A stretch of 38,469 nt of DNA from Nitrospirota bacterium (GTDB lineage Bacteria > Nitrospirota > Nitrospiria > Nitrospirales > Nitrospiraceae): positions 1-38,469 of the forward strand of contig JACQEY010000187.1 in NCBI GenBank assembly GCA_016200355.1, given 5' to 3'. Each line of letters starts with the position of its first letter. Within the stretch, counting starts at the first letter, position 1. Position numbers and translations under genes: made by a program. The notes below the pieces were generated by a model, which did not search any database, was not told the DNA's origin, and saw nothing but the letters and a program-made list of their open reading frames with translations. Shown one piece after another: positions 17,211 to 25,186 of the stretch.

Positions 17211-17801
17211 TCACGTTCCCGCTGCGGCGATGGTGAATCGCATCGTGCCCATCAGACTCATCTCGTTGACCTGTTCTCCCACATGGATTTCCACTTTGTA
17301 TCGTCCGGGTTTCCATGCGCCCTGTGGAGGGGAGAGCGTGAGATAGCCGCTGTCGTCTTCGAGCGCAATGTGCATAGCATCTTGTCCGATCACCACCGTG
17401 GGATCGAGGCCATTTACCGATTCAGGGAAGCAGCGTCCGAACACTTGGAATCCCTGATAGTGCTGGTGAAGGTGGAACACAATGAAGACTGCCTGAGTAT
17501 CGGGGCGGAACCGGTCGGTCGGTTTCACCGGCACGATCTCGTGCGTACGTTGGGGGCCCAGTTCCTCGTCAAAGCCTTCCGCTGTCGTAATGGCGAGGAA
17601 CAGGCCTTTCGGCGGAGCGTCGAAGTCGTAGGGGACGACGTCTTGGGTGCGGTTCTGAAAATCGGAGATGGGGGCATTCTTGGTGATCGGCAGCTCCGCT
17701 GCCAGAGCCGGGATTCCTGTAAGGCAGCAGAAGACTATGAGCAGTGTGATGAAAAGGATAGGCACGGTTGTTTTCGTACACTGGTTGATGGGAGCTGTCA
17801 A
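17211..17801 (-). CDS. Secreted protein of unknown function
   Basis: The 196-residue protein has an N-terminal signal peptide: hydrophobic ILFITLLIVFCCLTGIPALAA with likely cleavage after ALAA. The mature part looks beta-rich, with FIVFHLHQHYQGFQVFGRC in the middle and GAWKPGRYKVEIHVGE near the end. The latter is a pattern of Ig-like or C2-like periplasmic domains that I have seen in many unknown proteins. I do not recognise a named family. It lies on the same strand as the glycosyltransferase cluster, downstream of a foldback element at 17821-18014 that occupies its promoter region. Export is well supported; function is open. Confidence 0.78.
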   Translation of the reverse strand: MTAPINQCTKTTVPILFITLLIVFCCLTGIPALAAELPITKNAPISDFQNRTQDVVPYDFDAPPKGLFLAITTAEGFDEELGPQRTHEIVPVKPTDRFRPDTQAVFIVFHLHQHYQGFQVFGRCFPESVNGLDPTVVIGQDAMHIALEDDSGYLTLSPPQGAWKPGRYKVEIHVGEQVNEMSLMGTMRFTIAAAGT

Positions 17802-17820
17802 GGGAGCGAACCCAAGGTTT

Positions 17821-18014
17821 AGCCCGCATCATTCACGAAGGCTTCTACTGCAACCGCCGATACACCGCTGCGACAAGCCTAACGGCGGGCGGGCTCGCCG
17901 CTCGGTCGGTCAACATACTGTTTCAAGTATGCCTCCCTCCCTCACGGCTCCGCGCGCCCGTCTCGCCTGCCGTCTCGGCGGTTTCGTCACGAACCCCCGT
18001 GAATAATGCGGGCT
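17821..18014. mobile_element. 194 bp foldback (MITE-like) element
   Basis: The ends AGCCCGCATCATTCACG (17821-17837) and CGTGAATAATGCGGGCT (17998-18014) are inverted repeats, 16 of 17 bases matching. Inside, AACCGCCGA (17852-17860) pairs with TCGGCGGTT (17975-17983), GGCGGGCGGGC-type arms match the GCCCGTCTCGCCTGCC arm imperfectly, and CATACT/AGTATG (17914-17919, 17926-17931) closes a six-base loop near the centre. The whole piece can fold as one long hairpin. It has no credible open frame. It sits between two divergent genes. No target duplication is obvious, so mobility is inferred from structure. Confidence 0.75.
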
Positions 18015-18054
18015 AGCGGCTTGAGGCGAGGGGCGAGAGGCACGGAAGGGACGG

Positions 18055-18084
18055 TTGCGACTAAATTTCTGGTTCTGTTAGAAT
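18055..18084 (+). promoter_or_regulatory. Predicted promoter of the methyltransferase gene
   Basis: TTGCGA (18055-18060) and TAGAAT (18079-18084) are 18 bases apart, about 115 bases upstream of ATG 18199. The -10 matches that of the phoH candidate promoter. It begins 40 bases after the foldback element ends. Confidence 0.45.
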
Positions 18085-18198
18085 CCGCCTCCTTAAAGCT
18101 GGAAGCGAGAAGGGCTGGACGCGCGGAACAAGCGCGACCCAAGAAGCGAACGAGTCCCGCCTCTCTCGCATGTCTCGCCCGTTTCAACCAGGAATTTT

Positions 18199-19635
18199 AT
18201 GTTGCAAGATGCAGACGCCTTACCCCAGCTCATCGGCGACTATAAGCCGGTTGATCAGTGGCAAGTTCACATCAACAGACTCTTCTATCGCTTCCGGGGC
18301 GATCAGGTCCGCAGCTTCTACCAAACGTTTGCCTCAGCCGATTATCGGCTCGCCCATGCGCTCGCAGCAGACTATCTCGAAAAAGTCGTGAAGCGCGACG
18401 CTACGCGCGCGTCGAAATCTCAGCATTCAGCACTCAGCACTCAGTCTTTGACAGTCATGGAACTCGGTCCCGGTAATGGCAACCTCGCCGCCTGTTTCTT
18501 GAGCCATCTCAAGATCCTCGATAAAGATGGACTGGTGTATCCCCGCATTCGCTATGTGTTGGTCGATTGGGAACAAGCCGTGCTCGATGCAGCCATGGCT
18601 CATCCGGAACTCGCGTCCCATCGCAACCGGGTCGAGACGCATCGGGGGACGGTGGATCGACTCGATGGCATAGCGGACGGCAGCGTAGATCGCATTATCT
18701 GTAACGAACTGTGGAACGATCTCTCAACGAAACTGCTGTCGCGCCAGGGGGGCGACATTGAAGAAGAGTTCATGCGGCCGAACGTGAGCGAAGCCGCTCA
18801 TGCGAAAATTTCCGACTGGGCGGCTTTTGTCAGGGCGTTCGACCGTGTGGATATCGAGACGCTCAAGGGTTTTCCGCCGTTTCTCGATGACCTGGTGTGG
18901 GAGCGTGAGTATCGGGCAGTCGAATGGAAAGATGTCCCCTACCGGAAGACGATCACGGATTTTCTCAAACGTATCGATGAGCATGTGCTGGTTCCCGTCA
19001 ATCTGGGGGCCTATGCCACGATCAAGGAAGCCAAGCGCCTGTTGGCCCCTGATGCGATCGGGTTCAGCAGTTTCGACGCAGGTACAGCGGATATGGATGT
19101 GCTGAACGATCCGGAGAAGCCTTGCTATGGCCAATTTGGCGGGCAACAGAGTTTCATGGTCAACTTTGCATTAGCCGAAGCGGTTGCCAAGCAGTTGGAG
19201 GCCGGCACGATGACCGTAGAAAGCCAGCGTGAGTTCGTAGGGCGCAGCTTGGGAACCAACGTCTTGACCCTCATGGATCTCATCGCTACCCATCCTTCCG
19301 CCGGTACAAGAATGGCGCCGTGGGAACAGGATCGCTTGATGCTCAAGACCCTCCGCGCACTGAACGAAACCTATCGGAGCCCCTATGCGCGCCATCTGGA
19401 CTTCCCCATTCCGTTGGAGATGCCGCCGGAGGAGCGTGAATCGCTCCAGGATCTTGTGCGCTCCCTCACGCCGACAGGCATTCCGGACACCGTCGCCTAC
19501 CTCACGGAGGAAGAGTTGACCCTGGCCTCGAAAGATCTCGAAGACATCGGCTACGACCCTCACTCGTTCATGATCGCCTTAACCGCACCACCGAGTCCCG
19601 TGGATTACTGTCATTTCCTTATCCAACCGCGCTGA
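18199..19635 (+). CDS. SAM-dependent methyltransferase, possibly MidA/NDUFAF7-like
   Basis: The 478-residue protein has a class I methyltransferase motif, MELGPGNGNLAACFL (from about residue 87), followed by YVLVDWEQAVLDAA as the acidic motif II region and DRIICNELWNDLS. The overall plan, an N-terminal helical part and a GPGNG motif, resembles the COG1565 (MidA/NDUFAF7) group, but I am not certain; the substrate is unknown. AGGA at 18190-18193 lies five bases before ATG 18199. Oddity: the linker before the motif (about residues 64-84, containing QHSALSTQS) is encoded by a small inverted repeat plus a heptamer array at 18421-18444 and is probably an insertion tolerated in a loop. Confidence 0.7.
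   Translation: MLQDADALPQLIGDYKPVDQWQVHINRLFYRFRGDQVRSFYQTFASADYRLAHALAADYLEKVVKRDATRASKSQHSALSTQSLTVMELGPGNGNLAACFLSHLKILDKDGLVYPRIRYVLVDWEQAVLDAAMAHPELASHRNRVETHRGTVDRLDGIADGSVDRIICNELWNDLSTKLLSRQGGDIEEEFMRPNVSEAAHAKISDWAAFVRAFDRVDIETLKGFPPFLDDLVWEREYRAVEWKDVPYRKTITDFLKRIDEHVLVPVNLGAYATIKEAKRLLAPDAIGFSSFDAGTADMDVLNDPEKPCYGQFGGQQSFMVNFALAEAVAKQLEAGTMTVESQREFVGRSLGTNVLTLMDLIATHPSAGTRMAPWEQDRLMLKTLRALNETYRSPYARHLDFPIPLEMPPEERESLQDLVRSLTPTGIPDTVAYLTEEELTLASKDLEDIGYDPHSFMIALTAPPSPVDYCHFLIQPR
18421..18444 (+). repeat. In-frame heptamer array inside the methyltransferase gene
   Basis: CAGCATT CAGCACT CAGCACT CAG is a 7-base-period array. Three units make 21 bases, so the reading frame is preserved and they are read as QHSALSTQS. 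Just upstream CGACGC and GCGTCG form a short inverted repeat. The segment lies between the N-terminal part and the SAM-binding motif. Confidence 0.75.
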
Positions 19636-19676
19636 TTCTTGCGGAGCCAAACGGCCAGATTGTCGAATTTCTCTGC

Positions 19677-19704
19677 TTGACTCAGTTCTTGTTCTTCCTA
19701 TACC
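19677..19704 (+). promoter_or_regulatory. Predicted promoter of tatA
   Basis: TTGACT (19677-19682) and TATACC (19699-19704) are 16 bases apart, about 105 bases upstream of the tatA start, in the 170-base gap after the methyltransferase gene. Confidence 0.5.
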
Positions 19705-19808
19705 CTTTATAGTCTTCTCCTCGTATGAGGAAGGCTCCATCGTTCGTTTGTTTCAACGCCGCAGGGCGAGTAGGTCTGGGTGGAGCAACAAGAGAAAGCA
19801 GGTGATTG

Positions 19809-20078
19809 ATGTTTGGATCGTTTGGATGGATGGAATTGACGCTGATCCTGGTCATTGTCTTGATCATTTTCGGCGCAGGCAAGATTCCGCAGTTGGGTGA
19901 AGGGCTCGGGAAGGCGATCAAAGGGTTTAAGAAGAGCGTTAACGAGGCTGATGCCATTGACGTGACACCTCCTCCGTCCGAGGCACCCGAAGCGCCGCCT
20001 TCACAGGTTGCGCAAGCGCAGGCCGTCCCACCGGCAACAGCGCCGGCTCAATCGGGGAAGCAGGTCAAGCAAGGATAG
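19809..20078 (+). CDS. tatA: Twin-arginine translocase subunit TatA
   Basis: The 89-residue protein has the TatA layout: one N-terminal transmembrane helix (about residues 4-21), then FGAGKIPQLGEGLGKAIKGFKK, the FG hinge and amphipathic helix, and a Pro/Ala-rich unstructured tail. TatA oligomers form the passage for folded proteins with twin-arginine signals. ATG 19809 is chosen over TTG 19806; GCAGGTG lies just upstream. A TatB-like gene follows 104 bases downstream. No tatC gene is in the window, so the receptor part must be encoded elsewhere. Confidence 0.93.
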   Translation: MFGSFGWMELTLILVIVLIIFGAGKIPQLGEGLGKAIKGFKKSVNEADAIDVTPPPSEAPEAPPSQVAQAQAVPPATAPAQSGKQVKQG

Positions 20079-20084
20079 GGAGAC

Positions 20085-20112
20085 GTGAGGCGTCAGGCGT
20101 CAGGCGTGAAGC
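20085..20112 (+). repeat. Heptamer array after tatA
   Basis: GTGAGGC GTCAGGC GTCAGGC GTGAAGC is four 7-base units starting seven bases after the tatA stop. The last unit forms the left arm of the hairpin at 20108-20134. It has the same period as the arrays at 18421 and 25187. Confidence 0.75.
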
Positions 20113-20141
20113 GCCAAGAGGAATCAGACGCTTCCTTTTTT
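20108..20141 (+). terminator. Possible intrinsic terminator after tatA
   Basis: GAAGCG (20108-20113) pairs with CGCTTC (20129-20134) around a 15-base loop and is followed by a run of six T. The stem is short and the loop long, so termination may be partial, letting some transcription continue into the tatB-like gene. Confidence 0.45.
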
Positions 20142-20181
20142 GCTTTTCGCATGACGCGTGATGTTTTGCGTATGACGAACC

Positions 20182-20481
20182 ATGTTCGGGTTGGGCATCG
20201 GCGAAGTTCTCATTATTTTGGTGATAGCGTTCTTGCTGTTCGGCCCCAAGCAGCTGCCTGAAGTCGCTCGCCAGGTTGGGAAAGCGGTGAAGGGGTTCAA
20301 GACCACGGCGGAGGATTTGCGGAAGTCGGTCGAGCCTGAGCTCAACATGATCCAGCAGGAAGTGAAGATGGTCGAGCAGGACTTTCAGTCCTCGATCAAA
20401 GACGCGGAAGAGCAGATCAACGCCGTGACGACGTTGGAAGAGAAACAGGCTGATTCAAAGGGATCGGCCAATCAGACGTGA
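20182..20481 (+). CDS. tatB: TatA/TatB-family protein, TatB-like
   Basis: The 99-residue protein has an N-terminal transmembrane helix, the FGPKQLPEVARQVGKAVKGFK hinge and amphipathic helix, then a long charged helix (EDLRKSVEPELNMIQQEV onward). The Glu at position 8 in GIGEVL and the long second helix favour TatB, but the PKQLPE-KAVKGF pattern is also found in TatA paralogues, so the subunit call is moderate. TatB works with TatC in recognising twin-arginine signals. It follows tatA after a heptamer array and possible terminator. The Shine-Dalgarno before ATG 20182 is weak. Confidence 0.8.
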   Translation: MFGLGIGEVLIILVIAFLLFGPKQLPEVARQVGKAVKGFKTTAEDLRKSVEPELNMIQQEVKMVEQDFQSSIKDAEEQINAVTTLEEKQADSKGSANQT

Positions 20482-20776
20482 AGATGCGGCGAGAAAAACA
20501 GGAAAGGCGAAACGCGCACGCCCTGGGTCGCTGGGTGGTCTGCCGGTCGGTACATGCAGCCGGCTCGGCCTGAGTGCAGGTCCGTTCCCATGAAACGTAT
20601 GTGGTTCGAAGTTCACGGAGACCATCTCTTCAGCCGGCATCTTCACATGGTCCGTTATGGTTTCTTGTCCAGTTTGGCATTGACCGTCAGCCCCGCCCTC
20701 GTTGTGGTCACCCCGATTAGTCGCATCACCGCATGACTCACTAACAGTCGCCCTCTCCAATCATTAGGAAAGCCAT
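20482..20776 (+). other. 295-base intergenic region before the porin gene
   Basis: I see no supported gene here. A 60-codon frame at 20554-20736 has a weak hydrophobic segment but no clear ribosome site or recognisable motif. The porin ribosome site (TAGGAAAG) lies at the end. I did not find a convincing promoter, although one is expected. Confidence 0.5.
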
Positions 20777-22456
20777 ATGAGCATCATTAGACAGATAAGG
20801 TGGGCCGGGTTACCCGCTTTCTTCAGTGCAGCCGTGATGGCAGTGGGGATGTCATTCGTAACGATCCCAGCGCAAGCTGCGTTTGAAGTGCCGGAAGGCG
20901 AAAGAATCACCCACCTCGCAGTCGTTCCGCGCGCGATTCCGCAGAAGGAAGAGTATGAACTCTATGATCCGAAGATCGGAAGGAATTTCGATCTCCAGAA
21001 GTTCTGGATACGAGCCGATCTCCGTGTCCGACCGATCATGCGGAACGGTGTCTGTTTCGGCAGCACTATCATCGGGAACGGAGCTTGTAACGACCCTAAC
21101 CCCGGCACCACCCCGAATGGTACTCCTGGCAAACAAAACGACTTCTATTCCCAACAGTTGACACGGTTGGGTATTGGGTACGACCTCTCGCCAGACCTGA
21201 ATTTCTACATGGAACTCCAAGATTCGAGGACCTGGGGCGGAAACGGGGCCAATGGTAGAGAGGGCATCCAAGACGATGCGAGGAACCATAACGGCTGTGC
21301 GACACAGAATGGCGGGGGTAACTGCAACACATTGGGGGTCCGTGCTGCCTACATGTTGGTTCGGAACTTCGCCGGGTTTCAAGGCCTGAGCGTGAAGGCC
21401 GGTCGGCAATATGTGGTGTTAGGCAACCAGTCTCTGTTCGGCGCCTTCGACTGGTCCAATACAGGAATTTCCCATGACGGTGTGATGTTGCAATACAGCA
21501 CCAAGGCCTGGGATACCTACGCCGGTTGGTTTCGGACCTCTGAATCCGATCTCGGACAAGCATTGTCGGTCGGCGCTCGCGACCCGAACATCGGCCCAAG
21601 CACCGTCAATAACGGCAATGCAAACCAAGATTCCGACGTTTATATTTTCTACAACCAGATCAAGTCGGTGCCGGGATTCATCATCGAGCCCTACTACTTC
21701 CTCTACTCCAACCGGTACAATTCTCTGGACAACCGGGGCCAGGGTCTCGGGACGCCGAGGCATTCGAACCAGACCCGTCATAACGTCGGAGGCCGGATCG
21801 AGATGCGCAAGGGCAACTTCGACGCGGTAAGCGAAGCGCTCTACCAGTTCGGCCAAATGGGCGACACCGGTGGGCCCAATGGCGCAGGTTATGGAAACCA
21901 AAAGTACCTCCACATCAGTGCCTGGGCGACCAGAAACTGGATCGGATATACGCATTATGAGTGGGCCTGGAAGCCGCGACTCGCTTTCAACTTCGATTAT
22001 GCCTCGGGCGATGGCCGGGCAAATTGCACGATCGGCGGTGGCACAGATTGTAAAACTGCCAATACGTTTGAGAACATGTACCCGACCAACCACCTTCACA
22101 TGGGCTATATGGATGTCCAAGGCTGGAAGAACATGATGATGCCTTCGGTGAATTTTCAATTCCGTCCAAGCAAGGATGACCATATTGAAATTTGGTACAC
22201 CAACTTCAACTTGGCCAATACGAAGGACAACTGGTATCGTGCCACGCAGGGCGTCTATGTTTTTTCAAAGAGGAACAACACCAAGCGACACGTCGGAGAC
22301 GAAATAGACTTTGCTTGGACGCACATGTTTATGGACGGCAAGTTGTCCCTGCAGGCGGTTTATGGCCACATGTTCGCCGGCGGATATATCGCGGAGAACC
22401 TTGGTACCAGCACCGATCAAGACTGGGCGTATCTCCAGCTCTGGATGAATTTCTAG
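20777..22456 (+). CDS. Outer-membrane porin, alginate-export (AlgE)-like
   Basis: The 559-residue protein has a signal peptide ending near PAQA and a body of alternating beta strands ending in WAYLQLWMNF; a C-terminal aromatic is typical of beta-barrel proteins recognised by BamA. The sequence VKAGRQYVVLGNQSLFG is the GRQ element of the alginate-export porin family, and WRYD-type strands follow. In Nitrospira-like genomes this family is common and the true substrate is generally unknown. TAGGAAAG precedes ATG 20777. The stop codon directly abuts repeat copy 1. No exopolysaccharide genes are adjacent, so alginate transport should not be assumed. Confidence 0.82.
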   Translation: MSIIRQIRWAGLPAFFSAAVMAVGMSFVTIPAQAAFEVPEGERITHLAVVPRAIPQKEEYELYDPKIGRNFDLQKFWIRADLRVRPIMRNGVCFGSTIIGNGACNDPNPGTTPNGTPGKQNDFYSQQLTRLGIGYDLSPDLNFYMELQDSRTWGGNGANGREGIQDDARNHNGCATQNGGGNCNTLGVRAAYMLVRNFAGFQGLSVKAGRQYVVLGNQSLFGAFDWSNTGISHDGVMLQYSTKAWDTYAGWFRTSESDLGQALSVGARDPNIGPSTVNNGNANQDSDVYIFYNQIKSVPGFIIEPYYFLYSNRYNSLDNRGQGLGTPRHSNQTRHNVGGRIEMRKGNFDAVSEALYQFGQMGDTGGPNGAGYGNQKYLHISAWATRNWIGYTHYEWAWKPRLAFNFDYASGDGRANCTIGGGTDCKTANTFENMYPTNHLHMGYMDVQGWKNMMMPSVNFQFRPSKDDHIEIWYTNFNLANTKDNWYRATQGVYVFSKRNNTKRHVGDEIDFAWTHMFMDGKLSLQAVYGHMFAGGYIAENLGTSTDQDWAYLQLWMNF

Positions 22457-22579
22457 CAGGATGCTGAAAAAGTCCGCCAGCGGCGTTCTCGCATCGCTCA
22501 GAGGCTCAACGTACCGAAGCGTACGCCTCGCCTCTTCGCTCGCTGCGGCCTTGCTGGACGGCCTTTTTGAGCATCCTGC
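22456..22579 (-). repeat. Structured inverted-repeat element, copy 1
   Basis: The 124 bp piece is bounded by GCAGGATGCTGAAAAAGTCC (left) and, inverted, GCAGGATGCTCAAAAAGGCC (right); the arms continue to the CCAGC boxes. A central hairpin CGTAC-CGAAGC-GTACG lies at about 22510-22525. It begins on the last base of the porin stop codon. Copies 2 (27979) and 3 (37189) lie on the opposite strand. Confidence 0.88.
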
Positions 22580-22599
22580 GAACTGTTGACTCATCCGAC

Positions 22600-22628
22600 T
22601 TGCCCGCAGGAAGTCAGTCGTCTATACT
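22600..22628 (+). promoter_or_regulatory. Predicted promoter of recQ
   Basis: TTGCCC (22600-22605) and TATACT (22623-22628) have a 17-base spacer. Transcription would start near 22635, downstream of the TTG 22586 that opens the frame, which supports GTG 22679 as the recQ start. Confidence 0.55.
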
Positions 22629-22678
22629 CTGCGGACTTTCGCGCTTCACCACTATCCTTCTTTCTGATTAACCTCACC

Positions 22679-24541
22679 GTGGATGATCTGACTCGACAGC
22701 TCAGCGAACAGTTCGGGTTTGCGAAGTTCCGGCCTGGCCAGGAAGAGGTCATCCGCGCCGTGTTGGCTGGGCGCGATGCGATGACAGTTATGCCGACCGG
22801 GCAGGGCAAGTCTCTCTGCTACCAATTGCCTGCGACTCTCTTGCCCGGGTTAACACTAGTCATTTCTCCTCTCATCGCGCTCATGCAAGATCAGGTGGCC
22901 AGCTTACGGCAGCGAAAGATCAGCGCAGCAGCGTTTCACTCGGGCCTCACGGGTTCTGAAAAGCACCGCGTGATCCAAGATCTCAACCAGAAACGGCTTC
23001 AATTGCTCTATCTGGCACCGGAGCGGATGCAACATGAAGGGTTTCTCCAGCTCTTGCGGACTCTGTGGGTTTCACTGCTGGTGGTCGACGAAGCGCACTG
23101 CATTTCCCAGTGGGGCCACGATTTCAGACCCGACTATCTCAAAATCGGCCGCCTTCGCCAGGAACTCACGAATCCTCCTTGCTTAGCTCTGACCGCTACC
23201 GCTACGGCCCGTGTGCAGACGGATCTGTGCAACCGGTTGTCACTCCGCGATCCCCTCAAATTGGTGGCGGGTTTCCGTCGGGCCAATCTCTCCTTGTCTG
23301 TTCGACTCTGCCAGTCCCGCCAGGAGAAACTGGCTGCCTTGGAGCGGTTGGTTCGTGAGGCGGACAAGGGCACGATCCTGATCTATTGCGCCACGCGCCG
23401 GGCGGTAGAGGAGGTCGCGGAATGTCTTGAACAGTCCCACCAGTCGGTCGGCTACTACCATGCCGGTCTCGCGGATGAGGAGCGGCGGCTTGTGCATGAC
23501 GACTTTCGGAGAGGGACTACGAGGATTCTGGCTGCAACGAATGCTTTCGGCATGGGCATCGATAAGTCGGATGTCCGGCTGGTCGTCCATTTCGACATTC
23601 CGGGAAGTGTGGAGGCCTATTACCAAGAGGTCGGGCGGGCCGGTCGCGACGGACGACCCGCTGCCTGCTGGTTGCTGTTTCATGAGCGGGATCTAGCCAC
23701 ACAGGAATATTTCATTCAGCAAGCGTCGCAAGATCCCGAAGGCGCTGAACGCGCGAAGCGGATGAAGACTCTACTCCAAGAAATGCTCGGGTATGTGTCG
23801 GTGCAAACCTGCCGACAGCTCGCAATTCTTGAGTATTTCAGCGATGAAGCCGAGCTGGCCTTAGGTCCTTGCGGCCTTTGTGACCGTTGCGTCGCTCCGG
23901 TGCGGCAGCCAAGCAGGGAGGTCTCCCATGATGATGCCGTTTCCGCGAAGGCCATCTTGGAGACCGTGTCCTGGTGCAGGGGTCGGTTTGGCGTGAGTCG
24001 AATTGTCGAGATTCTTCGCGGGAGTCGTTCGAAAGCCATGCAGGCTTATGGCGCGGAAGACTGCCCGACATACGGAATGTGCCGCGCACATTCGAAGCTG
24101 TCTATGACTGGCTTAGTGAAGGATCTGATCGACTCAGGCTATCTTCAAGTCGAAGGCACGGAGTATCCCACTCTCGATGTGACGCGCAGGGGACGGGAGA
24201 TCCTGCAAGGGATCGGTGCAGTGGTATTGAGGCAGGCAGAAAAGCTGCAACCTGATTTACCGGTCACAAAGCCGTTCCGTGAAAAGGCCGTGCCCGCAGT
24301 TGTCCTGCGAACATCGCCGGCAGACCCACAGCTCTTTGAACGGCTTCGGCAACTTCGCACGGAGCTTGCCGAGGAAGAGGGCGTCTCGGCCTTTCTGATA
24401 TTTCACGACAAGACGTTGAAGGCCATTGCCGGCCACAAGCCCGTGACGCCCGCTGCCCTGTTGGAGATTCCCGGCATCGGCGCTCTGAAGGCAGAACGTT
24501 ATGGCCGGCGCGTGCTGGCGGTGGTGAATGGAGATATATAG
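22679..24541 (+). CDS. recQ: ATP-dependent DNA helicase RecQ
   Basis: The protein has 620 residues from GTG 22679, which gives the usual N-terminus (DDLTRQLSEQFGFAKFRPGQ). Helicase motifs are in order: Walker A MPTGQGKS near residue 38, DEAH in VVDEAHCISQWGHDFRPDY near 136, and QEVGRAGRDGRPA in motif VI. The zinc region has CRQLAILEYF and CGLCDRC near 396, then the winged-helix and a C-terminal HRDC domain (about 550-620). RecQ unwinds DNA 3' to 5' in recombination and replication repair. It is convergent with thrH; ATAGCT-GAC-AGCTAT (24538-24552) spans both stop codons. Confidence 0.96.
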   Translation: MDDLTRQLSEQFGFAKFRPGQEEVIRAVLAGRDAMTVMPTGQGKSLCYQLPATLLPGLTLVISPLIALMQDQVASLRQRKISAAAFHSGLTGSEKHRVIQDLNQKRLQLLYLAPERMQHEGFLQLLRTLWVSLLVVDEAHCISQWGHDFRPDYLKIGRLRQELTNPPCLALTATATARVQTDLCNRLSLRDPLKLVAGFRRANLSLSVRLCQSRQEKLAALERLVREADKGTILIYCATRRAVEEVAECLEQSHQSVGYYHAGLADEERRLVHDDFRRGTTRILAATNAFGMGIDKSDVRLVVHFDIPGSVEAYYQEVGRAGRDGRPAACWLLFHERDLATQEYFIQQASQDPEGAERAKRMKTLLQEMLGYVSVQTCRQLAILEYFSDEAELALGPCGLCDRCVAPVRQPSREVSHDDAVSAKAILETVSWCRGRFGVSRIVEILRGSRSKAMQAYGAEDCPTYGMCRAHSKLSMTGLVKDLIDSGYLQVEGTEYPTLDVTRRGREILQGIGAVVLRQAEKLQPDLPVTKPFREKAVPAVVLRTSPADPQLFERLRQLRTELAEEEGVSAFLIFHDKTLKAIAGHKPVTPAALLEIPGIGALKAERYGRRVLAVVNGDI

Positions 24542-24552
24542 CTGACAGCTAT
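24538..24552. terminator. Small hairpin spanning recQ and thrH stops
   Basis: ATAGCT (24538-24543) and AGCTAT (24547-24552) form a 6 bp stem that contains both convergent stop codons (TAG 24539-24541 and, on the minus strand, TAG 24549-24551). Short T and A runs flank it. It could end transcription in both directions, but the stem is weak. Confidence 0.35.
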
Positions 24553-25166
24553 TTGAAATTCCCCGCCTGTGCGAAGCGCGTTTGCAGCTCCGCGTAGGTC
24601 TTCGTTACCGGAAATTGTGGGAACTCCTTGGGAAGGTGATCCGGCGGACAGAAGAAGAACCCCGAGTGGGCTTCTCCTAGCATGGCGGTATCGTTGTAGG
24701 CATCGCCGGCGGCCAGGACGTGAAAATTGAGGGACTTCAGTGCCGCTACCGAGTGTTTCTTCTGATTCGGCATCCGCATGTGGTAATTGACGATGCGGCC
24801 GGCTTGATCGATCGCTAGCTGGTTGCAAAAGAGCGTTGGGAATCCTAGCTGGCGCATCAGCGGTTGGGCGAACTGATAGAACGTATCGGACAAGATAATC
24901 ACCTGGCATCGTTCGCGGAGCCAGGCGACAAAATCCACAGCGCCTTCCAGCGGATCCATTTTGTCGATGACACGCTGGATATCGTGAATGGTGAGTTTGT
25001 GCTGATCCAGAATGGCCAGGCGCCGTGTCATCAAGGCATCGTAATCCGGCATCTCGCGGGTGGTAATTTTTAGTTCGTCGATGCCGGTCTTGAGCGCGAC
25101 GTTGATCCAAATCTCCGGCACCAACACTCCTTCGAGATCCAAACAGACGATCACGGGTTTGTGCAT
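24549..25166 (-). CDS. thrH: ThrH-type phosphoserine phosphatase / homoserine phosphotransferase
   Basis: The 205-residue HAD-family enzyme begins VIVCLDLEGVLVPEIW, where LEGVLVPE is the distinctive ThrH form of motif I (usually DxDxT in SerB). Motif II is ILSDTFYQF, and motif IV is AAGDAYNDTAML near residue 155. ThrH of Pseudomonas is known to dephosphorylate phosphoserine and to move phosphate to homoserine, so a role in serine or threonine synthesis is expected. AAAGGAG lies upstream of the ATG on the minus strand. It sits downstream of the YkgJ-type gene on the same strand, separated by a 26-base perfect palindrome. Confidence 0.92.
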   Translation of the reverse strand: MHKPVIVCLDLEGVLVPEIWINVALKTGIDELKITTREMPDYDALMTRRLAILDQHKLTIHDIQRVIDKMDPLEGAVDFVAWLRERCQVIILSDTFYQFAQPLMRQLGFPTLFCNQLAIDQAGRIVNYHMRMPNQKKHSVAALKSLNFHVLAAGDAYNDTAMLGEAHSGFFFCPPDHLPKEFPQFPVTKTYAELQTRFAQAGNFK

Positions 25167-25186
25167 TCGCGTTTCTCCTTTGGGGT

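Noticed and set aside
20554-20736. 60-residue frame before the porin gene
   Set aside because: Weak hydrophobic stretch only; no good ribosome site and no recognisable family.
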